Shown here: positions 25,786 through 34,700 of the stretch, in pieces
How positions within the stretch are numbered: position 1 is the first letter of the stretch
How the letters are laid out: each line of letters starts with the position of its first letter
Assembly: GCF_013284035.1 (NCBI RefSeq)
Contig: NZ_CP054141.1
Span: forward strand, 1 to 64,000
Direction of reading: 5' to 3'
Length of the DNA: 64,000 nucleotides
Source: Flavobacterium sp. M31R6
GTDB taxonomy: Bacteria > Bacteroidota > Bacteroidia > Flavobacteriales > Flavobacteriaceae
Translations under genes and position numbers: made by a program
Notes under the pieces: generated by a model
Seen by the model: only the letters and a program-made list of their open reading frames with translations
What the model was told of the DNA's origin: nothing
The model's database searches: none

Positions 25786-26295
25786 TTATGCTTTTTTAGA
25801 TTTTTTGCCTTTTGTTGGTTCAGGACTTAATGCCGGTTTTTTTACAAAAGGATCTGCAATTGCTAACCATGCTGTTGGTCCTCCAGCGACATAACCTGTA
25901 CTTCCTAAACCTTCAAAATTCACTTTCCCTTCTTTACTCACGGTTGCATTTGCAAAATAAACAGTTGGAAATCCCTGAATTCCAAATGCTTGTTGCAATT
26001 CATTATTCTGTTTTTTAATCTCATCTGATTGAGCCGTTCTTCTAGGATAATCCAACTCCACTAGAATAACACTTTCTTTGGCCCATTTATTGAATTCAGG
26101 TGTTTTTAGCACTTCATTTTGCAAACGAATACACCATCCACACCAATCACTTCCTGTAAAAAACAACATTAACGGTTTCTTCTCTTTGTTTGAAACTGTT
26201 ATAGCTTCTTTTACATCTGTATACCATTTTAACTCTTGAGCCTGAGTCGCAACAGCTCCGATTAAAAACAATGTTATCAAAAATACTTTTTTCAT
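25786..26295 (-). CDS. Secreted thioredoxin-like protein
   Basis: A 169-aa protein with a signal peptide (residues 1-19, ending ATQAQ) and a thioredoxin fold with the redox motif CGWC in FFTGSDWCGWCIRLQNEV, followed by cis-Pro region QGFPTVYFAN. It has a lysine-rich C-terminus (TKGKKSKKA). Likely periplasmic thiol-disulfide exchange protein. Partner unknown. It is convergent with comEC and has its own terminator. Confidence 0.85.
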   Translation of the reverse strand: MKKVFLITLFLIGAVATQAQELKWYTDVKEAITVSNKEKKPLMLFFTGSDWCGWCIRLQNEVLKTPEFNKWAKESVILVELDYPRRTAQSDEIKKQNNELQQAFGIQGFPTVYFANATVSKEGKVNFEGLGSTGYVAGGPTAWLAIADPFVKKPALSPEPTKGKKSKKA

Positions 26296-26373
26296 TTGCT
26301 CTATTTATTTTTTTGTTTACCCTCTAATTTCTTATTTACAAATTTAAACAAAAATAATACCAAAATTTGTCCG

Positions 26374-27885
26374 CTACTTTACTTCTTGCATTAATTTTTT
26401 CACCAATGGAGAAATAAGGATTAAAACTACCCCTGCAATCAAAGCATAAATACCTAATTGTTTATATCCATCGGCATAGACATTTAACTTTTCAAGATTG
26501 GTTGCATGCTCAGAAGCTTCTGCAATATTAGCTCCTAATAATCCAGCAAAATACTGACCATAAGCACTAGCCAAAAACCACATTCCCATGATTACCGCCT
26601 GCGTTTTTAGAGGTGATAGTTTGGTCATTGCAGACATACCAATTGGTGACAAACAAAGTTCCCCAAATGTAATAATGAACCATCCAAAAGTAAACAATCC
26701 TAAGGATGTTCTACCATCAGCTCCTGCAAAGAATTTAGTATAATAAAAAATCCAGAAACCTGCTGCCAAAAATAAAAATGCCAAACCGAATTTAATAACG
26801 GTATTGGGCTCTATTTTTCTTTTGGCCATCCACAACCAAACCAATCCCACTAAGGCAGCAAACCCGATAACGAAAAATGAATTAGCAGAATTGTTCACTC
26901 CATTTGGACTTAATTTAACCCCAAGAATAGTGTTATTTAAATTATTCACTGCAAAAAGACTTAAAGAACCTCCACTTTGCTCAAAAAATGCCCAAAAGAA
27001 AATGGAGAATATGATGAATATCAATGCGGCAAATAATTTTTTGTTTTCGCTAGCCGAAAAGTTTTTCATCTCATAAAGCAAATACAAAATAGAAGCTGGC
27101 CCAATGAACATCATAAAATAGTCCGTGTAAACGGTATTGGCCACCATAATAATAATTACTGGAATAATCAATAATGAACCAACATAAGTCAGTGTCTCCA
27201 TTCTTTTCCTTTTGGAACTTTCAATTTCCAATAAAGGTGAAATCCCAATAGTTCCAAGCTTTTTTTGAGTTTGCGTAAATGTCAAAAGACTAATAATCAT
27301 AACAATTGCAGCAAATCCAAAACCTACATTCCAGCGTAAATGTTCGGGAACGAGTGATTGCCACATAGAACCCTCGGCAACAGCTATACAAATATATCCT
27401 CCAATTAATGCTCCAAGATTTACACCCATATAAAAGAATGAAAAACCGGCATCTCTTCTCGGATCACCATCTTGGTATAGTTGTCCAACCATTGATGAAA
27501 TATTGGGTTTGAAGAATCCAGTTCCAACAATGGTAAATCCAATTCCAATAAAAAAGAAATTTTTGGGATCTATCGAAAGAATGACACTCCCAATGATCAT
27601 TAATATTCCACCCCAAAATAAAGATTTTCGCAAACCTAAAATCTTGTCGGCAAACAATCCACCAATAAATGTAAACGCATACACCCATGCTTGAGTAGCA
27701 CCATATTGCAAATTGGCAATTCTATCATTCATCCCTAATTGACCAACCATAAATACAACCAACATTCCACGCATTCCATAGAAACAAAAACGCTCCCACA
27801 TCTCACTAAAAAACAAATACCACAGCTGCTTAGGGTACTTCCCTTTGAAATTTTGTATTTGTTCTAAACTTAAATTTTGTTCCAT
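26374..27885 (-). CDS. POT-family proton-dependent peptide transporter, copy 1
   Basis: A 503-aa major-facilitator protein of the POT/PTR2 (DtpA-like) family that imports di- and tripeptides with protons. N-terminal signature: LWYLFFSEMWERFCFYGMR, containing the ExxERFxxY motif of TM1. GFFKPNISSMVGQLY and FFYMGVNLGALIGG further on are the PTR2 blocks. About 12-14 TM segments. Downstream of a second POT gene and a dipeptidyl peptidase gene on the same strand, which suggests peptide use as the shared theme, although a terminator-like hairpin separates the two POT genes. Confidence 0.9.
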   Translation of the reverse strand: MEQNLSLEQIQNFKGKYPKQLWYLFFSEMWERFCFYGMRGMLVVFMVGQLGMNDRIANLQYGATQAWVYAFTFIGGLFADKILGLRKSLFWGGILMIIGSVILSIDPKNFFFIGIGFTIVGTGFFKPNISSMVGQLYQDGDPRRDAGFSFFYMGVNLGALIGGYICIAVAEGSMWQSLVPEHLRWNVGFGFAAIVMIISLLTFTQTQKKLGTIGISPLLEIESSKRKRMETLTYVGSLLIIPVIIIMVANTVYTDYFMMFIGPASILYLLYEMKNFSASENKKLFAALIFIIFSIFFWAFFEQSGGSLSLFAVNNLNNTILGVKLSPNGVNNSANSFFVIGFAALVGLVWLWMAKRKIEPNTVIKFGLAFLFLAAGFWIFYYTKFFAGADGRTSLGLFTFGWFIITFGELCLSPIGMSAMTKLSPLKTQAVIMGMWFLASAYGQYFAGLLGANIAEASEHATNLEKLNVYADGYKQLGIYALIAGVVLILISPLVKKLMQEVK

Positions 27886-27913
27886 TATAAAATTATATTA
27901 AAAAGAGTTTAAA

Positions 27914-27960
27914 TAAAAAAACACCACCTCTTTGAATGAATCAAAAAGATGATGTTTTTA
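27914..27960 (-). terminator. Candidate terminator between the two POT genes
   Basis: Read as minus-strand RNA, 27956-27942 pairs with 27934-27920 over 15 bp including three G-U pairs, with a 7-nt loop and then a T-run. As DNA the dyad is imperfect, so it is easy to miss. Confidence 0.55.
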
Positions 27961-27981
27961 GTTTATTTTTATTTTAGTAAA

Positions 27982-29673
27982 TTACCTAACACCGTGCATC
28001 ATTTTTTTCAAAAATGGAGTTAGTGCAAATAAAATAAGTGCAGCGATACCCGTTAGCGCAACAAATACCATAAAGAATTCAAATAAGTTATGAATTTCAA
28101 AACCGGCAAAAATTGGGTTATGATCCATAATTTGATTTTTGTCCAATAATTGCAATTGCTCTGCTGTAGGCGTTATTTTTTTATCTAAAACAGCCTGTAA
28201 ATCAATTCCAAGTTCTTTTGCTTTATTGAATTTATCACCTGTTGCAGGTAATATAGAACCCAAAGTTCCCGCTAGTGCATAACCTGAAGCATTCGACAAG
28301 AAAAACACTCCATACAGTAAAGAAGAGAAGCGTTTTGGAGATAATTTACCAACTAATGATAAACCTATCGGAGACAAACATAATTCAGCGCAAGTATTCA
28401 ATAAATACAATAGAATTAACCATTTAATTGCTAACAAACCTGAAGTACCAAGATCTTTTACCTGAGTGGCAATCATGAAAAAACTTACCGTAATTAACAA
28501 CAATCCTAAAGCCAATTTTACTGGAGAAATAGGTTCTTTGTCATTTGCTCTTAATTTATCCCACAACATACTGAAAGGGACAGCTAAAGCAACAACAAAT
28601 AATCCGTTGAAAATTTGAACCATAGAAGCAGGCATTGGCCAACCGAAAAAATTTCTGTCAGTTTGGTTATCCGCAATAAAAGTTAAAGATGATCCTGCTT
28701 GTTCAAAAGCTGCCCAAAAGAATATAATAAAGAAAGAAATAATATAAATTACAATAATTCGATCTCTTTCTATTTTAGTCAATGAACTGTCTGATAAAAT
28801 CAAACCTGCCAATGTAATACCACTTGCATAAATGATTGGATAAATAATCGTTTTTACAACGTTTGTACCATCTACCGAAAAATGAAATAATAAGAATAAT
28901 CCAACGAAAGCAATTACTGATACTATTAAGGCTTTTGAACTAAAAACAGCACTTTGAGCCTCGCCAACTTCATAATCTGAAGATTCATTTTTAGAAGGCA
29001 ATCCTCCTAATGGTTTCCCTTCTGGAGTAACCACATATTTATTTTTCAAGAAATAAAACACCAAAGTTCCAAGAAGCATCGCAATTGCAGCAGCAAGGAA
29101 TCCCCATTTAAAAGCGTGAATATCGCGAACTCCACCTAAGCTTTTAACATCTCCAATCAATGGACAAATGAATTGACCCAAGAAAGCCCCTAAATTGATT
29201 CCCATATAGAAAATGGTAAATGCAGTATCTAATTTGCTTTTTTCTTGTTTTGGATACAAACTTCCCACCATACTGGAAATATTTGGTTTGAAAAATCCGT
29301 TACCAAAAATAATTACTCCTAATCCAGAGTACATTATAGTAGTCGCCAAACCTAGATTTTCACCAAAAACACTAGCACTGGTAAATAATAATAATTGCCC
29401 AATGGCCATCATCAATCCACCTAGCATAATACAATTTCTATTTCCAAAAAAACGATCTGAAATAAAACCTCCAAGCATCGGAGTCAAATAACAAAGTCCC
29501 AGAAAACCCCCATAAATTAAAGAAGCATCTTCTTCTTTCATCATTAAGGAATTTACAAGAAAAAGAACCAACAGAGTTCGCATTCCATAAAAATTGAACC
29601 GTTCCCACATTTCGGTTCCAAATAATACCCAAAGTCCTTTTGGATGTGCTGTTTTCGATTGAGTTTCTGTCAT
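27982..29673 (-). CDS. POT-family proton-dependent peptide transporter, copy 2
   Basis: A 563-aa PTR2-family transporter. The TM1 motif is in LWVLFGTEMWERFNFYGMR; the later blocks GNGFFKPNISSMVGSLY and FTIFYMGINLGAFLGQ match copy 1. It is 60 aa longer, mainly through loops (for example around residues 470-510, KELGIDLQAVLDKK). It is 32 bp downstream of the dipeptidyl peptidase gene, so the two are almost certainly co-transcribed: peptides cut in the periplasm would be imported by this carrier. Confidence 0.9.
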   Translation of the reverse strand: MTETQSKTAHPKGLWVLFGTEMWERFNFYGMRTLLVLFLVNSLMMKEEDASLIYGGFLGLCYLTPMLGGFISDRFFGNRNCIMLGGLMMAIGQLLLFTSASVFGENLGLATTIMYSGLGVIIFGNGFFKPNISSMVGSLYPKQEKSKLDTAFTIFYMGINLGAFLGQFICPLIGDVKSLGGVRDIHAFKWGFLAAAIAMLLGTLVFYFLKNKYVVTPEGKPLGGLPSKNESSDYEVGEAQSAVFSSKALIVSVIAFVGLFLLFHFSVDGTNVVKTIIYPIIYASGITLAGLILSDSSLTKIERDRIIVIYIISFFIIFFWAAFEQAGSSLTFIADNQTDRNFFGWPMPASMVQIFNGLFVVALAVPFSMLWDKLRANDKEPISPVKLALGLLLITVSFFMIATQVKDLGTSGLLAIKWLILLYLLNTCAELCLSPIGLSLVGKLSPKRFSSLLYGVFFLSNASGYALAGTLGSILPATGDKFNKAKELGIDLQAVLDKKITPTAEQLQLLDKNQIMDHNPIFAGFEIHNLFEFFMVFVALTGIAALILFALTPFLKKMMHGVR

Positions 29674-29705
29674 TTTTGTTTTTGGTATTTGTATTGTGAT
29701 TTGGT

Positions 29706-31883
29706 TTATAAATTTTCTTTGATGAAATTAGTCATTTTGGTATACAACTGAATTCTAGTTTTTCCTCCATATATTCCGTGATTTTTATCCGGATATATTT
29801 GAGAATCGAATTGTTTATTGGCTTGAATTAAAGCTTCCATCATTTGCATAGAATTTTGCACATGCACGTTATCATCTCCAGAACCATGAATCAAAAGGAA
29901 TTTTCCCTTTAATTTCTCTACATGATTAATTGGCGAATTAGTATCATATCCGCTTGCATTTTCTTGTGGAGTTTGCATGTATCTTTCTGTGTAAATACTA
30001 TCATAAAAACGCCAGTTCGTTACCGGTGCCACCGCAATTGCCATTTTGAAGACATCAGCTCCTTGAAAAATACAGTTAGACGACATAAACCCTCCATAAG
30101 ACCAGCCAAAAATACCAATTCTTGAAGCATCTACATATGGATAAGAACCTATTACTTTTGCAGCATCGATTTGATCTTCAACTTCATATTTTCCTAATTG
30201 TTTCTGTGTCACTTTCTTGAAATCGGCTCCTTTAAAACCAGTTCCTCGTCCGTCAACACAAGCTACAATATACCCTTGTTGTGTAAGCGACATAAACCAG
30301 TAATCATCGGCACTATTCCAATCGTTATTCACTTGTTGAGATCCTGGTCCTGAATATTGATACATAAAAACAGGATATTTTTTTGAAGCATCAAAATCTT
30401 TCGGTTTGATAATCCAAGCATTTAATTCATTCCCTTTTGCTGTTTTTAAAACAAAAAACTCTTTAGACGGCAAATTATAACCTCCTAATTTTGCTGTAAG
30501 AGCCTGATTGTTTTCGATAACCTGAATTTCTTTCCCTGCTTTTGACTCGTTCAAAGTATAAGTTGTAGCCTGAGAAGCGCTTGAGAAAGTATTAATGAAG
30601 AATTGGAAATTAGGACTAAAAGTAACCGCATTTGTTCCAGTGTTTTTAGACAAACGAACTTTGTTTTTTCCGTCTAATCCTATGCGATAAACATCTCTGT
30701 TGATAGAACCATTTTCTGTAGATTGATAGAAAATAGTTTTTGTTTTCTCGTCGAAACCGTAGTATGAAGTAACTTCCCAGTTCCCTTTAGTAACTTGATT
30801 TTTTAGTTTTCCAGTTTTATCATAAAGATAAATGTGGTTGAAGCCGTCTTTTTCGCTAGTCCAAATAAAGCTATTGTCTTTCAGAAAAGTTAAATTATCC
30901 GTATCAATAAAATCGATGTACCCTTTTTCTGTTTCATTAAAAACAACTTTAGCAGCTCCAGTAGTTCCATCAACGAATAATAGATCTAGATTATCCTGAT
31001 GACGATTTACCACTTTTGCAGATAAAACATTAGCATCATTTGTCCATTCTATTCTAGGGATATAAAAATCATTATATTTTCCCAAATCCACATTTATTAC
31101 AGCTTTAGAATCTACATTATATAAATGCAATGAAACTAACGAATTTTTCTCTCCTGCTTTAGGATATTTAAAAGTCTCAACTGTTGGATATAAACTTTTT
31201 TGGAAAATCGACATTGAAAATTCTGGCACAGCACTTTCATCAAAACGGATATAAGCTAGTTTTTTGCTGTCTGCACTCCAATCGAAAGCACGTACAAAAG
31301 CGAATTCTTCTTCATAAACCCAATCCGTAATTCCATTAATTATAGCATTCTTCTTTCCATCAGTAGTAACTGCAGTTGATTTTTTTGAAGCTACGTCATA
31401 AACATATAAATTGTTTTCTTTAGCATAAGCTATCTTAGTTCCATCTGGAGAAAAAGTTGGTTCTTGAACCTGGAAATCAAAAAGTTTTGTTAGGGTTTTC
31501 GCAGCTATATCATATAAAAAATAATCTGCTGTAAAAGAGTGGCGGAAAATTTTGTTTGAATGACAAGCAATTAATATCTCTTTTTCTGAATCATCAAAAG
31601 TATAACTATCAATCCCATCCGCTAATTCTTTATAATTTTTAGTATCGATAAGGTTAGACACTTTTTTTAGGGTTGCAAAATCATAAAGGTCGATTTGCAT
31701 ACTTCTAGTTGCTCTGTCAGAATTTAATACAGTGTATTGATTGGTATTTTTCATTGATTGCAATTCATCCATTCCTTTGGCACGAAAAGCGCCCGTATAA
31801 ATTTCATCAACGGTTATTTTTTGTTGTCCAAATACAGTAACACACAAAAAGAAAAGTAGGGCAGTAATCTTATTCGAATTCAT
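29706..31883 (-). CDS. Dipeptidyl-peptidase IV-type S9 serine peptidase
   Basis: A 725-aa exported enzyme with a signal peptide (residues 1-19, ending VFGQ), an N-terminal DPP-IV beta-propeller (about 40-480) containing the Glu motif DWVYEEEFAF that anchors the substrate N-terminus, and a C-terminal alpha/beta hydrolase domain. Catalytic Ser is in GWSYGGFMS (near 596), Asp in GSGDDNVH and His in DKNHGIYGG. It removes N-terminal dipeptides (X-Pro or X-Ala) from peptides in the periplasm. It heads an operon with a POT transporter. Confidence 0.92.
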   Translation of the reverse strand: MNSNKITALLFFLCVTVFGQQKITVDEIYTGAFRAKGMDELQSMKNTNQYTVLNSDRATRSMQIDLYDFATLKKVSNLIDTKNYKELADGIDSYTFDDSEKEILIACHSNKIFRHSFTADYFLYDIAAKTLTKLFDFQVQEPTFSPDGTKIAYAKENNLYVYDVASKKSTAVTTDGKKNAIINGITDWVYEEEFAFVRAFDWSADSKKLAYIRFDESAVPEFSMSIFQKSLYPTVETFKYPKAGEKNSLVSLHLYNVDSKAVINVDLGKYNDFYIPRIEWTNDANVLSAKVVNRHQDNLDLLFVDGTTGAAKVVFNETEKGYIDFIDTDNLTFLKDNSFIWTSEKDGFNHIYLYDKTGKLKNQVTKGNWEVTSYYGFDEKTKTIFYQSTENGSINRDVYRIGLDGKNKVRLSKNTGTNAVTFSPNFQFFINTFSSASQATTYTLNESKAGKEIQVIENNQALTAKLGGYNLPSKEFFVLKTAKGNELNAWIIKPKDFDASKKYPVFMYQYSGPGSQQVNNDWNSADDYWFMSLTQQGYIVACVDGRGTGFKGADFKKVTQKQLGKYEVEDQIDAAKVIGSYPYVDASRIGIFGWSYGGFMSSNCIFQGADVFKMAIAVAPVTNWRFYDSIYTERYMQTPQENASGYDTNSPINHVEKLKGKFLLIHGSGDDNVHVQNSMQMMEALIQANKQFDSQIYPDKNHGIYGGKTRIQLYTKMTNFIKENL

Positions 31884-31930
31884 ATTTAGGTAAATTTGTT
31901 TTCTTTTTCAATATGCAATTTTGCATTCAT

Positions 31931-31970
31931 AATTAGTATTTGTACTAATTTAATGTAATACTCATTACAT
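31931..31970. promoter_or_regulatory. Two adjacent perfect dyads upstream of the dipeptidyl-peptidase operon
   Basis: Dyad 1 has 8-bp arms AATTAGTA and TACTAATT around TTTG (31931-31950). Dyad 2 has 7-bp arms ATGTAAT and ATTACAT around ACTC (31953-31970). They sit 48-87 bp before the peptidase ATG in a 425-bp divergent intergenic region (31884-32308) that otherwise looks featureless and very AT-rich. Possible operators; no regulator is identified. Confidence 0.45.
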
Positions 31971-32247
31971 AATATGGATTAAGTTATAAAAGCGACAATT
32001 TTAGTGAAAATTTTATAAATAAAACACTTTTGTCTTGTTAAATGTTATAAAAAATTATTTTTAACAATTTCAGTAAATATTTTTCTAAAAACTAAACAAA
32101 GTGCAATCATTCTTTCCATTGATTTTGTAGTATTTAAAATTTTATAATAAAAACAAAACTTCTTCTTATATAACACTCATCCAATTTTAAATTATCAAAA
32201 AGTCAATTCCCTAAATAAATTAATCGAATTCGTAATACAGATTCATT

Positions 32248-32282
32248 TTGAAAAAAGCAATAAAATGGAATGTGTATCTTTG
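32248..32282 (+). promoter_or_regulatory. Promoter of the HMG-CoA reductase gene
   Basis: TTG (32248-32250) and TATCTTTG (32275-32282) with a 24-bp spacer, one longer than the usual range; 26 bp before the ATG. Confidence 0.55.
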
Positions 32283-32308
32283 CGAACATAAAGCTATAAT
32301 TTATACCT

Positions 32309-33625
32309 ATGAACAACGCTGTTGCTGGATTTTCTAAATTATCCAAAGAAGAAAAAATAAACTGGATTGCCAATCACTATTTTTCAACTCCAAGTGAAGC
32401 TATAGCACTACTTAAAAATTACTGGAATTCTGATGAAAAAATTCAAAAACTTCATGATGAATTCATAGAAAATACGATTTCAAATTTTTATATTCCCTTG
32501 GGTGTTGCACCAAATTTCCTTATCAATGGAAAATACAGCACGATTCCAATGGCCATTGAAGAAAGCTCTGTTGTTGCGGCAGCTTCCAAAGCAGCTAAAT
32601 TTTGGTCAACCCGTGGTGGATTCAAAGCAACCGTTATTAGTACTGAAAAAATTGGTCAGGTACATTTTATCTACAAAGGAGACGAATCCAAACTGACGTT
32701 ATTCTTTGCACAATTAAAATCCAAATTGTTCGCAACTACTGAAAGCATTACCAAAAATATGCAAAAACGTGGTGGTGGCATTTTAGATATTATTCTAAAA
32801 AACAAAACCAGTTTATTGCCAAATTATCATCAGCTGCATGCTACTTTTGAAACCAAAGACAGCATGGGAGCCAATTTTATCAATTCTTGTTTGGAACAAT
32901 TTGCCAAAACATTAAAAGATGAGGCACTAGCTTTTGAAATGTTTACTGAAGAAGAAAAGAATATACAAATAGTTATGAGTATTCTTTCCAATTATGTTCC
33001 AGATTGCATTGTTCGCGCCGAAGTTTCATGTCCTATTGAAGATTTAGCCGAAAAACATATTGAATATCCTCATGAATTTGCTGCCAAATTTATTCAAGCA
33101 GTGCAAATTGCCGAAGTGGAACCGTATCGTGCCGTAACGCACAATAAAGGAATTATGAACGGAATCGATGCTGTTGTTCTCGCAACAGGAAACGATTTCA
33201 GAGCCGTGGAAGCAGGAATCCATGCCTATGCTTCCAGAAAAGGACATTATTCCAGTTTGTCCCATGCCAAAATAGAAAACGGAATCTTTAGTTTTTGGCT
33301 AGAAGTTCCTTTGGCTTTAGGAACTGTTGGCGGATTGACATCGCTGCATCCTTTAGTAAAGTTGTCTTTAGAAATGCTTGAAAAACCTTCTGCCAAAGAA
33401 TTAATGCAAATTGTTGCAGTAGCTGGATTGGCACAAAACTTTGCTGCATTGCGTTCTTTGACTACAACAGGAATTCAGGATGGACACATGAAAATGCATT
33501 TGAACAATATCCTAAATCAGTTTGAAGCTAATGAAGAAGAACGTATTTTAATAAAAAAATACTTCAAACATCATGTTGTTTCCCATAGTGCTGTAGTTGA
33601 TTATATTGAAAATTTAAGAAAATAA
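32309..33625 (+). CDS. Hydroxymethylglutaryl-CoA reductase
   Basis: A 438-aa class II-type HMG-CoA reductase. Recognisable blocks are PMAIEESSVVAAASKAAKFW (catalytic Glu region), DSMGANFINSCLE near residue 184 (the DAMG-type nucleotide motif), TGNDFRAVEAG near 293 (catalytic Asp region) and a His-containing C-terminal segment (GHMKMHLNNIL). It reduces HMG-CoA to mevalonate, the entry step of the mevalonate route. A GHMP kinase follows 42 bp downstream. Class II enzymes can act degradatively in some bacteria, but the pathway genes elsewhere in the window favour biosynthesis. Confidence 0.93.
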   Translation: MNNAVAGFSKLSKEEKINWIANHYFSTPSEAIALLKNYWNSDEKIQKLHDEFIENTISNFYIPLGVAPNFLINGKYSTIPMAIEESSVVAAASKAAKFWSTRGGFKATVISTEKIGQVHFIYKGDESKLTLFFAQLKSKLFATTESITKNMQKRGGGILDIILKNKTSLLPNYHQLHATFETKDSMGANFINSCLEQFAKTLKDEALAFEMFTEEEKNIQIVMSILSNYVPDCIVRAEVSCPIEDLAEKHIEYPHEFAAKFIQAVQIAEVEPYRAVTHNKGIMNGIDAVVLATGNDFRAVEAGIHAYASRKGHYSSLSHAKIENGIFSFWLEVPLALGTVGGLTSLHPLVKLSLEMLEKPSAKELMQIVAVAGLAQNFAALRSLTTTGIQDGHMKMHLNNILNQFEANEEERILIKKYFKHHVVSHSAVVDYIENLRK

Positions 33626-33667
33626 TTATCCTTAAACTTTGACAAAGTTATTTGAGTTAATAAAATA

Positions 33668-34579
33668 ATGGAAAAAACATTTTACAGTAACGGAAAACTT
33701 TTGATAACAGGAGAATATTTGGTCCTTGATGGCGCAAAAGCATTGGCCTTGCCTACAAAATTTGGACAAAACCTGATTGTGGAGAAAACCGGTAACAAAG
33801 AAATAAAATGGAAAAGTCATGATGCCGACGGAAGTGTGTGGTTTGAAGATACAATTCCGTTTTCAGAAATTATTTCCACAACTCCTTTTGAAAAAGAATC
33901 TGTAAAAAACACTCTTATTACCATTTTACGAGAAGCCTATCGATTGAATACGGATGTAATTTTAAAATCAGAGGGTTATACTGTTTCTACCCGACTGAGT
34001 TTTCCGAAAAAATGGGGATTAGGAACCTCTTCGACGTTAATAAACAATATCGCTCAGTGGTTTAATATTAATGCCTTTACGTTGCTTAAAAACAGTTTTG
34101 GAGGCAGTGGTTATGATATTGCCTGTGCACAAAACGATTGCCCTATCCTATATCATCTTGAACAAGGCAAACCAATTGTTGAAAAAGTAAATTTCCATCC
34201 AACATTTACAGAAAACCTATACTTTGTTTATCTCAACCAAAAGCAAAACAGCAAAAATGCCATTGCTTCTTATAAAGAGAAAAAAAATAATTTAGACGAT
34301 GCAAAAGAAATCATCGATCAACTTACAGAAACTGTTTTGAATGCAAAAGACGAAAACACTTTTGCGCAAGCGTTAGAAAAGCACGAAAAAGAACTGAGTT
34401 CCATTCTTGAAATAAGAACCGCAAAAGAATCCTTGTTTCCCGATTTTGAAGGAACCATAAAAAGTCTTGGAGCCTGGGGAGGTGATTTTGTATTGGTCAT
34501 TTCAAAAGAAAATCCTAGTCCTTATTTTATATCTAAAGGATTTGAAACCATTATTCCTTATATCGAAATGATATTATAA
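33668..34579 (+). CDS. GHMP-superfamily kinase, GYDIA type
   Basis: A 303-aa GHMP kinase. Motif 1 is GKLLITGEYLVLDGAKALA, the ATP loop is KKWGLGTSSTL near residue 115 (an atypical version of PxxxGLGSS), and SFGGSGYDIACAQ gives the family its name. The C-terminal SLGAWGGDFVLVI is motif 3. Coupling to HMG-CoA reductase suggests a mevalonate-pathway kinase, perhaps the phosphomevalonate kinase not otherwise seen in this window; the mevalonate kinase candidate is at 58277. The substrate is inferred only. Confidence 0.8.
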   Translation: MEKTFYSNGKLLITGEYLVLDGAKALALPTKFGQNLIVEKTGNKEIKWKSHDADGSVWFEDTIPFSEIISTTPFEKESVKNTLITILREAYRLNTDVILKSEGYTVSTRLSFPKKWGLGTSSTLINNIAQWFNINAFTLLKNSFGGSGYDIACAQNDCPILYHLEQGKPIVEKVNFHPTFTENLYFVYLNQKQNSKNAIASYKEKKNNLDDAKEIIDQLTETVLNAKDENTFAQALEKHEKELSSILEIRTAKESLFPDFEGTIKSLGAWGGDFVLVISKENPSPYFISKGFETIIPYIEMIL

Positions 34580-34641
34580 TATTTTACTCAAATTCAGCAT
34601 TAGAAATCGACCACCGATTCTGATTGAAAAATCCATAAAAC

Positions 34642-34682
34642 AAAAAACCCGATACTTGCAGTTTATAAGTATCGGGTTTTTT
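34642..34682. terminator. Bidirectional terminator between the GHMP kinase and ppiD
   Basis: AACCCGATACTT / AAGTATCGGGTT stem with a 9-nt loop and A/T-runs on both sides, between convergent genes. Confidence 0.85.
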
Positions 34683-34700
34683 ATGTTTGAAAATTACTGT

